Source: Pseudomonas massiliensis
GTDB taxonomy: Bacteria; Pseudomonadota; Gammaproteobacteria; Pseudomonadales; Pseudomonadaceae
Length of the DNA: 64,000 nucleotides
Assembly (NCBI RefSeq): GCF_000826105.1
Contig: NZ_CCYK01000007.1
Coordinates: forward strand, 558,001-622,000
Direction of reading: 5' to 3'
Numbering within the stretch: the stretch's first letter is position 1; the number at the start of each line of letters is the position of its first letter. Both the position numbers and the translations under genes were made by a program. This document shows positions 28,786 to 39,385 of this stretch, piece after piece. Under the pieces are notes generated by a model that was not told the origin of the DNA, ran no database searches, and was given only the letters and a program-made list of their open reading frames with translations.

Positions 28786-30101
28786 GCTTCGACCCACGCT
28801 TCTTCGCCTTTCTTCACCAGCGTATCGGGCTGGACGCCGCCTCGGTGGGCCCGGCGATGATCGAGCGCGCGGTGCGTCACCGCCAGGACAAGGTCGGCGC
28901 GCCCAGCCTCGAGGCCTACTGGAGCTTGCTCAACCTGAACAAGGAAGAAGAGCAGGCGCTGATCGAAGCGGTGATTGTGCCGGAAACCTGGTTCATGCGT
29001 TATCCGGAGTCCTTCGCGGCCCTGGGCCGCCTGGCGCGAGCGCGCTGGCACGAACGCCCCGGCCAGCCGCTACGTCTGCTCAGCCTGCCGTGCTCCACGG
29101 GGGAAGAACCCTATTCCATGGTCATGGCGTTGTTCGACGCCGGCCTGCCCGGCGAGGCCTTTATCGTCGATGGCCTGGACATCAGCCCGGCCTCGCTGGA
29201 GAAGGCCCGGCGGGCGTGCTATGGGCGCAACTCCTTCCGAGGCGAGTACAGGGCCTACCAGGCCCGGTATTTCACCCAGGACCCGGAAGGGCACAGGTTG
29301 CGGCCGAGTATCACTGGGCAGGTTCGCTTGCGCCACGGCAACGTGCTCGACCCGACGCTGGCCAGCGAAACGCCCTATGATTTTGTCTTCTGCCGCAATC
29401 TGCTTATCTACTTCGATGTGCCCACACAACGGGAAGTGGTAGCCGTCCTCAAATCGCTGACACGGCCCGATGGCGTGTTGTTCATCGGCCCGGCCGAAGG
29501 CAGCCTCCTGGCCTCCAATGGCATGCGCCCCCTTGGCATTGCCCAGGCCTTTGCCTTTGTTCGGCAAGCCGAGCCAAGTCCCGCCCTGGCCGGGCTCAGC
29601 AAGCCTTTACCGCTGGCCTCGGTGTCCATGGCGCCCGCTCGGCCCTTGCGGCAGCAGTTCTTGCCGGCCAGGGGCGCGCAGCCCAAGGCTCTGGATTTCC
29701 CCCTATCCCGCTCGGCTTCATCCGCAAGGGTAACCGCCCAGGAGAATTCCCGTTCCGTCGCGCCAGTGGAAGCGGGCGGCTCCGACGCAGCCACGCTCCT
29801 CGCACGGATCGCCGCCCTGGCCAACGCAGGCCAGAGCGCCGACGCCCGGCTGGCTTGCGAGCGTTACCTGAAGCAGCATCCGCCTCAAGCCCAGGTGTAT
29901 TACTGGTTAGGCTTGCTCTGTGACGCCGCCGGCAATGCCCTGGAAGCACAGGGTTATTATCGCAAGGCACTGTATCTGCAACCGCAGCATGCCGAAGCGC
30001 TGACGCAACTGGCCATGCTGCTGGCGGCGAGGGGGGACCTGGAAAGCGCTCGACGCCTGCAGGCCCGTGCCGCCCGTGCCATGAAGGAGCCTAGGGCATG
30101 A
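28782..30101 (+). CDS. wspC: CheR-like receptor methyltransferase WspC with TPR tail
   Basis: WspC methylates WspA and sets its sensitivity. GTG 28782 overlaps the wspB stop, giving 439 residues. An N-terminal CheR helical domain is followed by the SAM-binding domain with VPETWFMRYPESF, LPCSTGEEPYSM and FCRNLLIYFD (about 65-270). A low-complexity linker leads to C-terminal tetratricopeptide repeats (about 345-435, YYWLGLLCDAAGNALEAQGY). The TPR tail is a normal WspC feature. Its stop overlaps the wspD start (ATGA). Confidence 0.94.
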   Translation: MSFDPRFFAFLHQRIGLDAASVGPAMIERAVRHRQDKVGAPSLEAYWSLLNLNKEEEQALIEAVIVPETWFMRYPESFAALGRLARARWHERPGQPLRLLSLPCSTGEEPYSMVMALFDAGLPGEAFIVDGLDISPASLEKARRACYGRNSFRGEYRAYQARYFTQDPEGHRLRPSITGQVRLRHGNVLDPTLASETPYDFVFCRNLLIYFDVPTQREVVAVLKSLTRPDGVLFIGPAEGSLLASNGMRPLGIAQAFAFVRQAEPSPALAGLSKPLPLASVSMAPARPLRQQFLPARGAQPKALDFPLSRSASSARVTAQENSRSVAPVEAGGSDAATLLARIAALANAGQSADARLACERYLKQHPPQAQVYYWLGLLCDAAGNALEAQGYYRKALYLQPQHAEALTQLAMLLAARGDLESARRLQARAARAMKEPRA

Positions 30102-30772
30102 CCGAACAACCGGGGCGCGAGGCCGCCGATGATCAGGCGCTCATCCTCGATGCCTGTTGGAAGACCATCGGGGTACGTGGCGACCACTCCTGCCCGCGCC
30201 TGGTCGAATATGTGCGCTGCCTGAATTGCCCGGTATTCGCCGAGGCCGCCAGCACGCTGCTGGACCGCTACTCCCTGCGTCGTGAGCCAGGGGAACTGAC
30301 CTACCCGCCGACGCCACCGGTGCTGCCTTCGCGTTCTCTGGTGGTGTTTCGCCTGGGGGAAGAATGGCTTGCCCTGGCCACCCGCTGCCTGGTGGAGATA
30401 GCGCCCCAGCAGCCTGTGCATTCGTTGCCCCATCAGCGTTCGCGTGCCTTGCTGGGCGTGTGCAACGTGCGTGGCGCCCTGGTGCCTTGCATCGCCCTGC
30501 AAGCCCTGCTCGGGATAGGCCCCGGCGTCGCGCCGGCCGGCACTCGGCGCGTGTCGCCGCGATTGTTGATACTGGCCGTGCCGGGTGGCTCGGTGGTCGC
30601 CCCGGTGGATGAGGTCGCGGGCATCCAGCGCTTCGAGGAGCGGCTGATCCAGGCCAGCGCCCTCCTGGACAAGGCAAGGTTCACCGCGGCCGTCGTCCGA
30701 GAGGAAGCACGCACCCTGCGGGTACTGGAAGAATCGGCGCTACTGGCAGCCATCGCGGGGAGCCTGACATGA
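30098..30772 (+). CDS. wspD: CheW-like coupling protein WspD
   Basis: The 224-residue protein is a second CheW-type adaptor. An N-terminal segment of about 80 residues (containing DACWKTIGVRGDHSCPRL and LNCPVFAEAASTLLDRYS), typical of WspD, precedes the CheW domain (about 82-220: VVFRLGEEWLALATRCLVEI, VCNVRGALVPCIAL). Several cysteines lie in the N-terminal part. The gene overlaps both neighbours by four bases. Confidence 0.93.
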   Translation: MTEQPGREAADDQALILDACWKTIGVRGDHSCPRLVEYVRCLNCPVFAEAASTLLDRYSLRREPGELTYPPTPPVLPSRSLVVFRLGEEWLALATRCLVEIAPQQPVHSLPHQRSRALLGVCNVRGALVPCIALQALLGIGPGVAPAGTRRVSPRLLILAVPGGSVVAPVDEVAGIQRFEERLIQASALLDKARFTAAVVREEARTLRVLEESALLAAIAGSLT

Positions 30773-33042
30773 CCCCTGAACAGATGCGCGATGCATCGCT
30801 GATGGAGCTCTTCGCCCTGGAGGCCGAGGCCCAGACAGCGGTGCTCAGCGCAGGGCTGCTGGCCCTGGAGCGCAACCCCGGCGATCCGGCTCAGCTGGAA
30901 GCCTGCATGCGCGCGGCCCACTCTTTGAAGGGCGCCGCGCGTATCGTAGGCGTCGATGCCGGTGTGCAGGTGGCCCATGTGATGGAGGACTGCCTGGTGG
31001 CGGCTCAGGCCGGTGATTTGCGCCTCGGGCCGGAGCATATCGATGCCCTGCTGCAGGGCACTGACCTGTTGCTGCGCATCGGCATGCCGCACAAGGCCCC
31101 GGCCGCGGAAGACATCAGCGCCTTCCTGGGGCAGATCAAGGCCGCCGTAGAAGGCGCTCCTCCTGCGCTTGCATCGCCGCTCGAGGCGGCAATGGTCGAT
31201 CTCGAGCCAGCGCCTATGGTGCAGCCGAGCCTGGCGCCCGCGCTCGTGGACGAGCCCAGCGGCGAGCCGACCGGGGCCCGACGCAGCGGGGAGGGCGAAC
31301 GGGTGCTCCGGGTCACCGCTGAACGCCTCAACGCGCTGTTGGACCTGGCCAGCAAGGCGATGGTCGAGACCCAGCGTCTCAAGCCCTACCTGGCCAGCCT
31401 GCAGCGGCTCAAGCGAATGCAGGCCCAGGGGCTGCGGGCGCTGGATGAATTGCAGCAGCGGCTCGACGCGCAGCTGCCGGTGGAGGACGTGCGCCAGGCA
31501 CTGACCCAGGCCAAGACGCTGCTCGGCGATACCCAGCAGATCCTTCTGGGCCAGGTGGCTGAACTGGATGACTTCGGCTGGGAGGCTGGGCAGCGGGCCC
31601 AGCAGCTCTACGACACGGCCTTGGCCTGCCGCATGCGGCCTTTCGCCGACGTGCTTGGCGGCCAGGCGCGCATGGTCCGCGACCTCGGTCGCAGCCTGGG
31701 CAAACAGGTACGCCTGGAGGTCGAGGGCGAAAAGACCCAGGTGGACCGCGACGTCCTCGAGCGCCTGGAAGGGCCCCTCATGCATTTGCTGCGTAACGCT
31801 GTCGATCACGGCATCGAGCAGCCTGAGCAGCGCCTGATGGCCGGCAAGGCGGCCGAGGGCTGCATTCGTCTGCGTGCCTCCCACCGCGCCGGGCAATTGG
31901 TGCTGGAGCTTAATGACGACGGCGCTGGCGTGGACCTTTCCCGGCTGCGACAGAGTGTGGCGCAGCGCGGATTGTCGAGCGCCGACACCGCGGCACGCCT
32001 GAGCGAGGAAGAGCTGTTGGCGTTTCTCTTCCTGCCCGCCTTCAGCCTGCGCGACACAGTGACCGAGGTATCCGGCCGGGGCGTTGGGCTGGACGCGGTA
32101 CAGCATATGGTTCGCGAACTGCGCGGCACTATCGAATTGACTCAGCGCACCGGCGAAGGCTGCCGCTTCCTGTTGGAAGTGCCCTTGACGCTGTCCGTGG
32201 TGCGCAGCCTGGTGGTCGAGGTGGGTGGTGAGGCCTATGCCTTTCCGCTCGCGCACATCGAGTACAGCCTTGACCTGGCCCTCGCGGATATCCTGCAGAT
32301 CGAGGGGCGCCAGCATTTCTTCCATCATGGCCGGCAGGTCGGGCTGGTCGCCGCCAGCCAGCTGTTGCAACGGCCCTCCGGCGCACCGGGCAACGCCAGC
32401 GTGCGGGTCGTGGTGGTGCGCGAGCGCGATGCCCTCTACGGCATCGCGGTCGACCGCTTCATCGGCGAGCGGGTACTGGCGGTGCTGCCGCTGGATACGC
32501 GCCTGGGCAAGGTACAGGACATTTCCGCCGGCGCGCTGCTCGACGACGGCTCGGTAGTGCTGATCGTCGATGTGGAAGACATGACACGGTCTGTGGAAAA
32601 GCTTTTGAGCAGCGGTCGGCTGGAGCGTATCGATCGTTCGGCTGGCGCCGCCTCGAAGCCGGCCGGCAAGCGCGTCCTGGTGGTGGATGACTCGCTCACG
32701 GTACGCGAATTGCAGCGCAAGCTGTTGCGGGCGGCAGGCTACGAGGTGGCCGTGGCGGTGGACGGGATGGACGGCTGGAACGCGCTGCGTGCCGAGGCCT
32801 TCGACCTGCTCATCACCGACATCGACATGCCTCGCATGGACGGCATCGAACTGGTGACCCTGCTGCGGCGAGACGCCCGCCTGCAAGGCCTGCCAGTGAT
32901 GGTGGTGTCCTATAAGGATCGCGAAGAAGACCGCCAGCGCGGCCTGGATGCCGGGGCCGACTACTATCTAGCCAAGGCCAGTTTCCATGACGACGCCTTG
33001 TTGCAGGCAGTGGCCGAGTTGATCGGAGGAGCCAGGGAATGA
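30769..33042 (+). CDS. wspE: Hybrid CheA-type histidine kinase/response regulator WspE
   Basis: WspE phosphorylates WspR (output) and WspF (feedback). The 757 residues contain an HPt domain with phospho-accepting His51 (AAHSLKGAARIVG), a dimerisation region, an HATPase domain (N-box LMHLLRNAVDHGIE, G-boxes NDDGAGVD and GRGVGLDAVQ), a CheW-like domain (about 475-610) and a C-terminal receiver (about 635-757) with Asp684 in LITDIDMPRMDG. All catalytic residues look intact. It overlaps wspD and wspF by four bases each. Confidence 0.96.
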   Translation: MTPEQMRDASLMELFALEAEAQTAVLSAGLLALERNPGDPAQLEACMRAAHSLKGAARIVGVDAGVQVAHVMEDCLVAAQAGDLRLGPEHIDALLQGTDLLLRIGMPHKAPAAEDISAFLGQIKAAVEGAPPALASPLEAAMVDLEPAPMVQPSLAPALVDEPSGEPTGARRSGEGERVLRVTAERLNALLDLASKAMVETQRLKPYLASLQRLKRMQAQGLRALDELQQRLDAQLPVEDVRQALTQAKTLLGDTQQILLGQVAELDDFGWEAGQRAQQLYDTALACRMRPFADVLGGQARMVRDLGRSLGKQVRLEVEGEKTQVDRDVLERLEGPLMHLLRNAVDHGIEQPEQRLMAGKAAEGCIRLRASHRAGQLVLELNDDGAGVDLSRLRQSVAQRGLSSADTAARLSEEELLAFLFLPAFSLRDTVTEVSGRGVGLDAVQHMVRELRGTIELTQRTGEGCRFLLEVPLTLSVVRSLVVEVGGEAYAFPLAHIEYSLDLALADILQIEGRQHFFHHGRQVGLVAASQLLQRPSGAPGNASVRVVVVRERDALYGIAVDRFIGERVLAVLPLDTRLGKVQDISAGALLDDGSVVLIVDVEDMTRSVEKLLSSGRLERIDRSAGAASKPAGKRVLVVDDSLTVRELQRKLLRAAGYEVAVAVDGMDGWNALRAEAFDLLITDIDMPRMDGIELVTLLRRDARLQGLPVMVVSYKDREEDRQRGLDAGADYYLAKASFHDDALLQAVAELIGGARE

Positions 33043-34049
33043 AGGTTGCGATCGTAAATGACCTGCCCATGGCAGTGGAGGCCTTGCGCCGCGCCCTGGC
33101 CTTCGAGCCGGCCCACGAGGTGATCTGGATTGCCACCGATGGAGCGGAGGCAGTGCGCTTGTGCGCCGAGCAGCGCCCGGACGTGCTGCTCATGGACCTG
33201 GTGATGCCGAACATGGACGGAGTAGAGGCTACCCGGCAGATCATGGCGGACACCCCCTGCGCCATCCTGCTGGTGACCGTGGATCGTGAGCGCAACGTGC
33301 ACAAGGTGTTCGAGGCCATGGGCCATGGCGCTTTGGACGTGGTGGATACACCGGCCCTGGGCCTGGGCGATGGCCGGGAGGCTGCCGCGCCCCTGCTGCG
33401 CAAGATCACCAATATCGGCTGGCTGGTGGGCGAACGCGGTACGCCCGCCAAGCCCCGGCTGGCGGTGCAGCGCAACGGTGCGGGGCCCCTGGGGCTGGTG
33501 GCCATCGGGGCCTCGGCCGGCGGGCCGGCGGCCCTGGAAACCCTGCTCAAGGGGCTCCCGGCCAGTTTTCCCGCCGCGCTGGTGCTGGTCCAGCATGTGG
33601 ATGAAGTGTTCGCCGCCGGCATGGCCAGCTGGCTGGCCACGGCTACGGGCCGTCCGGTGCGCCTGGCCCGCAAGGGGGACTGCCTGCGGCCGGGCGACGT
33701 TTTGCTGGCGGGCACCAACAATCATCTGCGGCTGGGTGCGGATGGGAGCTTGAACTACACCCCGGATCCGGTGAATGAGATTTACCGCCCCTCGATCAAC
33801 GTTTTCTTCGAAAGCGTGGCCGAGCACTGGCGCGGGCAGGCCGTTGGCGTGCTGCTCACCGGCATGGGGCGGGACGGTGCCCAGGGCTTGAAACGGATGC
33901 GCGAACAGGGGCACCTCACCATCGCCCAGGATCAACAAAGCTGTGCCGTGTTCGGTATGCCCAAGGCAGCCGTGGCGTTGAACGCGGCCATTCAAGTGCT
34001 CTCCCTGGAGCAGATCGCTCCTCGGCTTGTAGAGATGTTCATTCAATGA
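33039..34049 (+). CDS. wspF: CheB-like methylesterase/response regulator WspF
   Basis: WspF demethylates WspA and so keeps the pathway off; loss-of-function mutants are the classic wrinkly spreaders. The 336 residues comprise a receiver with Asp53 ([13 protein letters not shown]) and a CheB esterase domain (about 150-330) with the catalytic triad regions [19 protein letters not shown] and [11 protein letters not shown]. The frame is complete and the active-site motifs are intact, so this strain should carry a functional brake. wspR starts 52 bases later. Confidence 0.95.
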   Translation: MKVAIVNDLPMAVEALRRALAFEPAHEVIWIATDGAEAVRLCAEQRPDVLLMDLVMPNMDGVEATRQIMADTPCAILLVTVDRERNVHKVFEAMGHGALDVVDTPALGLGDGREAAAPLLRKITNIGWLVGERGTPAKPRLAVQRNGAGPLGLVAIGASAGGPAALETLLKGLPASFPAALVLVQHVDEVFAAGMASWLATATGRPVRLARKGDCLRPGDVLLAGTNNHLRLGADGSLNYTPDPVNEIYRPSINVFFESVAEHWRGQAVGVLLTGMGRDGAQGLKRMREQGHLTIAQDQQSCAVFGMPKAAVALNAAIQVLSLEQIAPRLVEMFIQ

Positions 34050-34101
34050 CTTCGTACGTCCGGCCGAGCCGGCATACCAGCGGTACTCAGGTGACAACCC
34101 A

Positions 34102-35109
34102 ATGATTGATCTACAACTGGACCAATTCAAATCCGCCCCTGAAAACCAGGCCATGGTGCTCTTGGTGGATGACCAGGCCATGATCGGCGAAGCCATCCGG
34201 CGGAGCCTGGCTACGGAAATGAACATCGATTTCCACTTCTGTGCCGACCCCCACCAGGCCATCGCCAATGCCGTGCGCATCCGCCCCACGGTCATTCTCC
34301 AGGACCTGGTGATGCCTGGGCTGGACGGGTTGACCCTGGTGCGCGAATACCGCAATCATCCCTCTACCCGTGACATTCCGATCATCGTGCTATCCACCAA
34401 GGAAGACGCGGTGGTCAAGAGCGCCGCCTTCGCCGCCGGGGCCAACGATTACCTGGTCAAGTTGCCGGATACCATCGAGCTGGTGGCCCGGATTCGCTAC
34501 CACTCCCGGTCATACCTGACGCTGCTGCAGCGCGATGAGGCCTACCGGGCCTTGCGGGTGAGCCAGCAGCAATTGCTGGATACCAACCTGGTACTGCAGC
34601 GCCTGATGAATTCCGATGGCCTCACCGGCCTGTCCAACCGCCGTCATTTCGACGAATACCTGGAGCTGGAATGGCGCCGGGCCATGCGTGACCAGACCCA
34701 GCTTTCGCTGCTGATGATCGATGTGGACTACTTCAAGTCCTACAACGACAGTTTCGGGCATCTGGAGGGCGATGAGGCACTGCGCAGGGTAGCGGATGCC
34801 ATCCGTGATTGCTCCAGCCGCTCCAGTGACCTGCCGGCGCGCTACGGCGGCGAAGAGTTTGCCCTGGTATTGCCGAGCACTTCCCCCGGCGGCGCCCGGC
34901 TGGTGGCCGAGAAACTGCGCCAGAGCATCTCCGCCCTGGGCATCTGGCACAACGCGCCGGAACCTGCCTCGCCGCTGACCGTGAGCATCGGCCTGGCGAC
35001 CATGACACCGGTGCCTGGAACCCAATGCCGGTTGCTGATCCAGGCGGCCGACAAAGGCCTCTACATGGCCAAGCACAGCGGGCGCAACCAGGTGATCGTG
35101 GCCGAATGA
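34102..35109 (+). CDS. wspR: Diguanylate cyclase response regulator WspR
   Basis: WspR makes cyclic di-GMP when phosphorylated by WspE, driving biofilm matrix production. The 335 residues contain a receiver domain (about 17-140) with Asp68 in [13 protein letters not shown], a coiled-coil stalk (about 148-175) and the GGDEF domain with active-site GGEEF at 249-253. The inhibitory I-site RxxD is intact (Arg240-Ser-Ser-Asp243). It closes the wsp operon and is followed by prfB. Confidence 0.96.
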   Translation: MIDLQLDQFKSAPENQAMVLLVDDQAMIGEAIRRSLATEMNIDFHFCADPHQAIANAVRIRPTVILQDLVMPGLDGLTLVREYRNHPSTRDIPIIVLSTKEDAVVKSAAFAAGANDYLVKLPDTIELVARIRYHSRSYLTLLQRDEAYRALRVSQQQLLDTNLVLQRLMNSDGLTGLSNRRHFDEYLELEWRRAMRDQTQLSLLMIDVDYFKSYNDSFGHLEGDEALRRVADAIRDCSSRSSDLPARYGGEEFALVLPSTSPGGARLVAEKLRQSISALGIWHNAPEPASPLTVSIGLATMTPVPGTQCRLLIQAADKGLYMAKHSGRNQVIVAE

Positions 35110-35136
35110 GGCAGCGACCGCACGCCAGGGCGGCCA

Positions 35137-35145
35137 TGCTATACT
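35137..35145 (+). promoter_or_regulatory. Extended -10 promoter element for prfB
   Basis: TGcTATACT matches an extended -10 sequence 31 bases before the prfB ATG, in the short gap after wspR. No -35 box is needed for this promoter type. Confidence 0.5.
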
Positions 35146-35176
35146 CCCGGGCTTTTGACGTGAGTGCGCAGCCGCC

Positions 35177-36272
35177 ATGGAAATCAATCCGATCCTCAAC
35201 ACCATCAAGGACCTCAGCGAACGTTCCGAAACCATTCGGAGGTATCTTTGACTACGATCAGAAGGCTGAACGCCTGACCGAAGTCAATCGCGAGCTGGAA
35301 GATCCCAACGTCTGGAACAACCCTGAATACGCCCAGAATCTGGGCCGGGAACGTTCCACCCTGGCGACCATCGTCGAGACCCTGGACGAGCTCTCCGGCG
35401 GCCTGGCCGATTGCCGTGACCTGCTGGACATGGCCGTCGAGGAAAACGACGAAGGCGCTGTCGCCGACGTGGTGAGCGAACTGGACCGCTTGCGCGCATC
35501 CCTGGAAAAACTCGAGTTCCGCCGCATGTTCAGCGGTGAGATGGACGCCAACAATGCCTACCTGGACATCCAGGCCGGCTCCGGCGGCACCGAGGCCCAG
35601 GACTGGGCCAACATGCTGCTGCGCATGTACCTGCGCTGGGCCGACAAGCGCGGTTTCGACACTACCATCATGGAACTGTCCGAAGGCGAAGTGGCCGGCA
35701 TCAAGGGTGCTACCCTGCACATCAAGGGCGAGTACGCCTTCGGCTGGTTGCGCACCGAAATCGGCGTGCATCGCCTGGTGCGCAAGAGCCCCTTCGATTC
35801 GGGCAACCGCCGCCATACCTCGTTCACCGCGGTATTCGTTTCGCCGGAAATCGACGACAACATCGAGATCGAGATCAACCCGGCCGACCTGCGCATCGAC
35901 ACCTACCGCTCCTCCGGTGCCGGTGGCCAGCACGTCAACACCACCGATTCGGCGGTGCGGATCACCCACGTGCCCACCAACACCGTGGTCAGCTGCCAGA
36001 ACGAACGTTCCCAGCACGCCAACAAGGACACCGCCATGAAGATGCTGCGGGCCAGGTTGTACGAGCAGGAAGTGCAGAAGCGCAACGCCGCTTCCCAGGC
36101 CCTGGAAGACAGCAAGTCGGACATCGGCTGGGGGCATCAGATCCGCTCCTACGTGCTCGACTCGTCGCGGATCAAGGACCTGCGCACAGGCGTGGAGCGC
36201 AGCGACTGCGACAAGGTGCTGGACGGCGACCTGGACGAATACCTCGAGGCCAGCCTGAAGCAGGGCCTGTAG
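35177..36272 (+). CDS. prfB: Peptide chain release factor 2, expressed by programmed +1 frameshift
   Basis: RF2 releases peptides at UGA and UAA. ATG 35177 starts a 24-codon frame ([18 protein letters not shown]...) ending at TGA 35249-35251. A +1 shift at CTT-TGA-C joins it to the main frame, giving about 364 residues. The rest is normal: peptide anticodon SPF (RKSPFDSG) and GGQ at about 249-251 (GAGGQHVN), which triggers peptidyl-tRNA hydrolysis. The in-frame stop is the standard autoregulatory device of this gene, not a mutation. lysS follows after 100 bases, as in E. coli. Confidence 0.97.
35238..35252 (+). promoter_or_regulatory. prfB programmed +1 frameshift site
   Basis: A Shine-Dalgarno-like GGAGG (35238-35242), three bases (TAT), the slippery CTT, and TGA followed by C (35246-35252) match the classic RF2 autoregulatory signal. 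Low RF2 delays termination at UGA and lets the ribosome shift +1. Confidence 0.96.
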
Positions 36273-36315
36273 GCCCGGAGCACAAGCCGCGGGCTTCAGG
36301 CGGCAAGACACAGCG

Positions 36316-36351
36316 CTTCAGCCTGCAGCTTGCAGCTTGGAGCTCGTAGCT
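36316..36351 (+). repeat. Repeat copy B upstream of lysS (first copy at 10197-10232)
   Basis: See the copy at 10197-10232. The core GCTTGCAGCTTGGAGCTCG differs from copy A at four of the last 24 positions. It ends 21 bases before the lysS ATG. Confidence 0.6.
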
Positions 36352-36372
36352 ATCAGATTTGTGGATTTTGAC

Positions 36373-37887
<1,515 letters not shown>

Positions 37888-37895
37888 TCCGCTCG

Positions 37896-37960
37896 GTAGG
37901 AAGGGGGCGAAGCTCCCGAATGCGGGGTAGCGGCGTTCGCGAGCTCCGCCCGCTTCCTAC
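37896..37960. repeat. Long inverted repeat after lysS (GAAGCTC/GAGCTCC type)
   Basis: A 65-base palindromic element runs from GTAGGAAGGGGGCGAAGCTC to its mirror GAGCTCCGCC-CGCTTCCTAC. It lies 8 bases after the lysS stop. The same family occurs at 50627-50678. It can form a very stable hairpin but lacks a T-tract. Confidence 0.8.
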
Positions 37961-38076
37961 GGTCGGGTATCTTCCCCAGAGAAAACGTCTGCACGTCCTT
38001 CGGATTGAGGCAAAATAGCCGGCGCGGCCTGGAGGTTCCAGGCCAGCTCTGGATTGCTTCAACAAAAGGATCAGAA

Positions 38077-38805
38077 GTGGAACCCGCTACCCTTACAATC
38101 GGAGCCGCCGGCGTTGCCAGCGCCGTGGCCAACAGTATCCAGTATGAAGGTCGCAAGCCCACGCGGGAGGGCAGCGAGCAGCGCCGCCAGGCGATTCTCG
38201 ACGCCGCCATGCGGATCGTCGTTCGCGATGGGGTTCGTGGCGTGCGTCACCGTGCGGTGGCGGCCGAGGCCGGGGTGCCGTTGTCTGCCACTACCTACTA
38301 CTTCAAGGACATCGAAGACCTGCTGGCCGACAGCTTTGCCCGTTACGTGGAGCGCAGCGCCGCCCATATGACCAAGCTCTGGGCCAACAGCGAGGAACTG
38401 CTGCGCCAATTGCTGGCGGCCACCGACGATACGCCAGAAGCCAGAGGTCGCCTGGCCGATGCCATCGCCCGCATGACCGCGGACTACGTACGTAAGCAAC
38501 TGCATACCCGCCGTGAGTACCTGATGGCTGAGCAGGCGTTTCGCCAGGAAGCCCTGCTGACGCCCCGGCTGGCCGGCCTGGTGCTTTCCCACCAGCGCAT
38601 CCTCCATGAAGGTGCCTGCCAGATGCTGCGTGTGCTGGGCTCCCGCTCACCCGAGCAGGACGCGCAGGTGTTGACGGCGCTGATCGGACAGTTGGAATAT
38701 CAGGCACTGCTGGCGCCCGCATCGCAAGCTCACGCGGGGCATCAGGATGCCGGCATGCTCGACATACTTACCCGGTACATGCACCTGGTGCTGGCCGCGG
38801 CCTGA
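38077..38805 (+). CDS. TetR family transcriptional regulator
   Basis: The 242-residue regulator starts at GTG 38077, supported by AAAGGA 6 bases upstream. The DNA-binding domain lies at about 45-95 (RRQAILDAAMRIVVRDGVRG, then HRAVAAEAGVPLSATTYYF), placed further from the N-terminus than in most TetR proteins because of a Ala/Val-rich N-terminal segment of about 25 residues. The C-terminal ligand domain ends TRYMHLVLAAA. The genes downstream are a lipoprotein and a putative metallopeptidase; regulation of these is possible but not shown. Confidence 0.92.
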   Translation: MEPATLTIGAAGVASAVANSIQYEGRKPTREGSEQRRQAILDAAMRIVVRDGVRGVRHRAVAAEAGVPLSATTYYFKDIEDLLADSFARYVERSAAHMTKLWANSEELLRQLLAATDDTPEARGRLADAIARMTADYVRKQLHTRREYLMAEQAFRQEALLTPRLAGLVLSHQRILHEGACQMLRVLGSRSPEQDAQVLTALIGQLEYQALLAPASQAHAGHQDAGMLDILTRYMHLVLAAA

Positions 38806-38820
38806 CGGAGAACCGCCCGG

Positions 38821-39369
38821 ATGAACCTCTGGCGCCCGCTGTTCATGCTTGTACTCCTGGCATCGCTCAGCGGGTGCCTTGCCACCTTCGACGAACCTAT
38901 CGCCCCCGGGCAGAAAGCGCCGGCTGGCCTGATGGGCCACTGGCGCGCGCGGGATGCCTTTGGCAATGCCCTCAGGCTAAGCCTGCGGCCCGCGCCCGGC
39001 GGGCGCTACACCGCCATCAACTACCAGAAGGGCAGCGCCGGGCCGCGGGATGAAGTGACTTTCACCGTGACCCGCCATGGCGGCCGCTGGTATGCGTCCG
39101 CGCCCATGCCAAAGGCCTATGGCGGCCGCTTTGCGCTGGTCGGTTTCGAATTGAGCGGGGAAGGCGAACTGGTGGTCTATAGCCTGGATCTGCAGCGCCT
39201 GCAGCAGGCCATCAGCCAGGGCGCCCTGGCCGGCGACCGTTTCGAGACGGAAGAAGGGCAGGGCGTTGCGATACGCTCTACGCCCGCCCAGGTATTCGCC
39301 TGGCTGGATGACCCGGCCAACTCGGACGTATTCGTCGAAACGGCACGTTATAGCCGGGCCGCTCAATAA
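38821..39369 (+). CDS. Conserved lipoprotein of unknown function
   Basis: The 182-residue product has a lipoprotein signal with lipobox LSGC (Cys19). No known domain was recognised. The mature part is beta-rich, with GHWRARDAFGNALRLSL and GRFALVGFELSGEGELVVYS. It lies 15 bases after the TetR gene and 16 bases before the DUF1704 gene, so the three may be cotranscribed. Homologues occur at the same place in other Pseudomonas. Likely outer-membrane anchored, since residue +2 is Leu rather than Asp. Confidence 0.83.
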   Translation: MNLWRPLFMLVLLASLSGCLATFDEPIAPGQKAPAGLMGHWRARDAFGNALRLSLRPAPGGRYTAINYQKGSAGPRDEVTFTVTRHGGRWYASAPMPKAYGGRFALVGFELSGEGELVVYSLDLQRLQQAISQGALAGDRFETEEGQGVAIRSTPAQVFAWLDDPANSDVFVETARYSRAAQ

Positions 39370-39385
39370 CCAACAAGGAAAGCCG

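Noticed and set aside
30433..32886. Open frame of 817 codons on the minus strand
   Set aside because: It is antisense to wspE, whose domains are unmistakable. It has no recognisable domain and is His/Gln-rich, as expected from GC-rich codon shadowing.
33039..34049. wspF loss-of-function allele
   Set aside because: The frame is complete and the receiver and esterase motifs are intact.
35249..35251. In-frame stop making prfB a pseudogene
   Set aside because: It is the programmed frameshift stop with intact slippery site and Shine-Dalgarno-like element.
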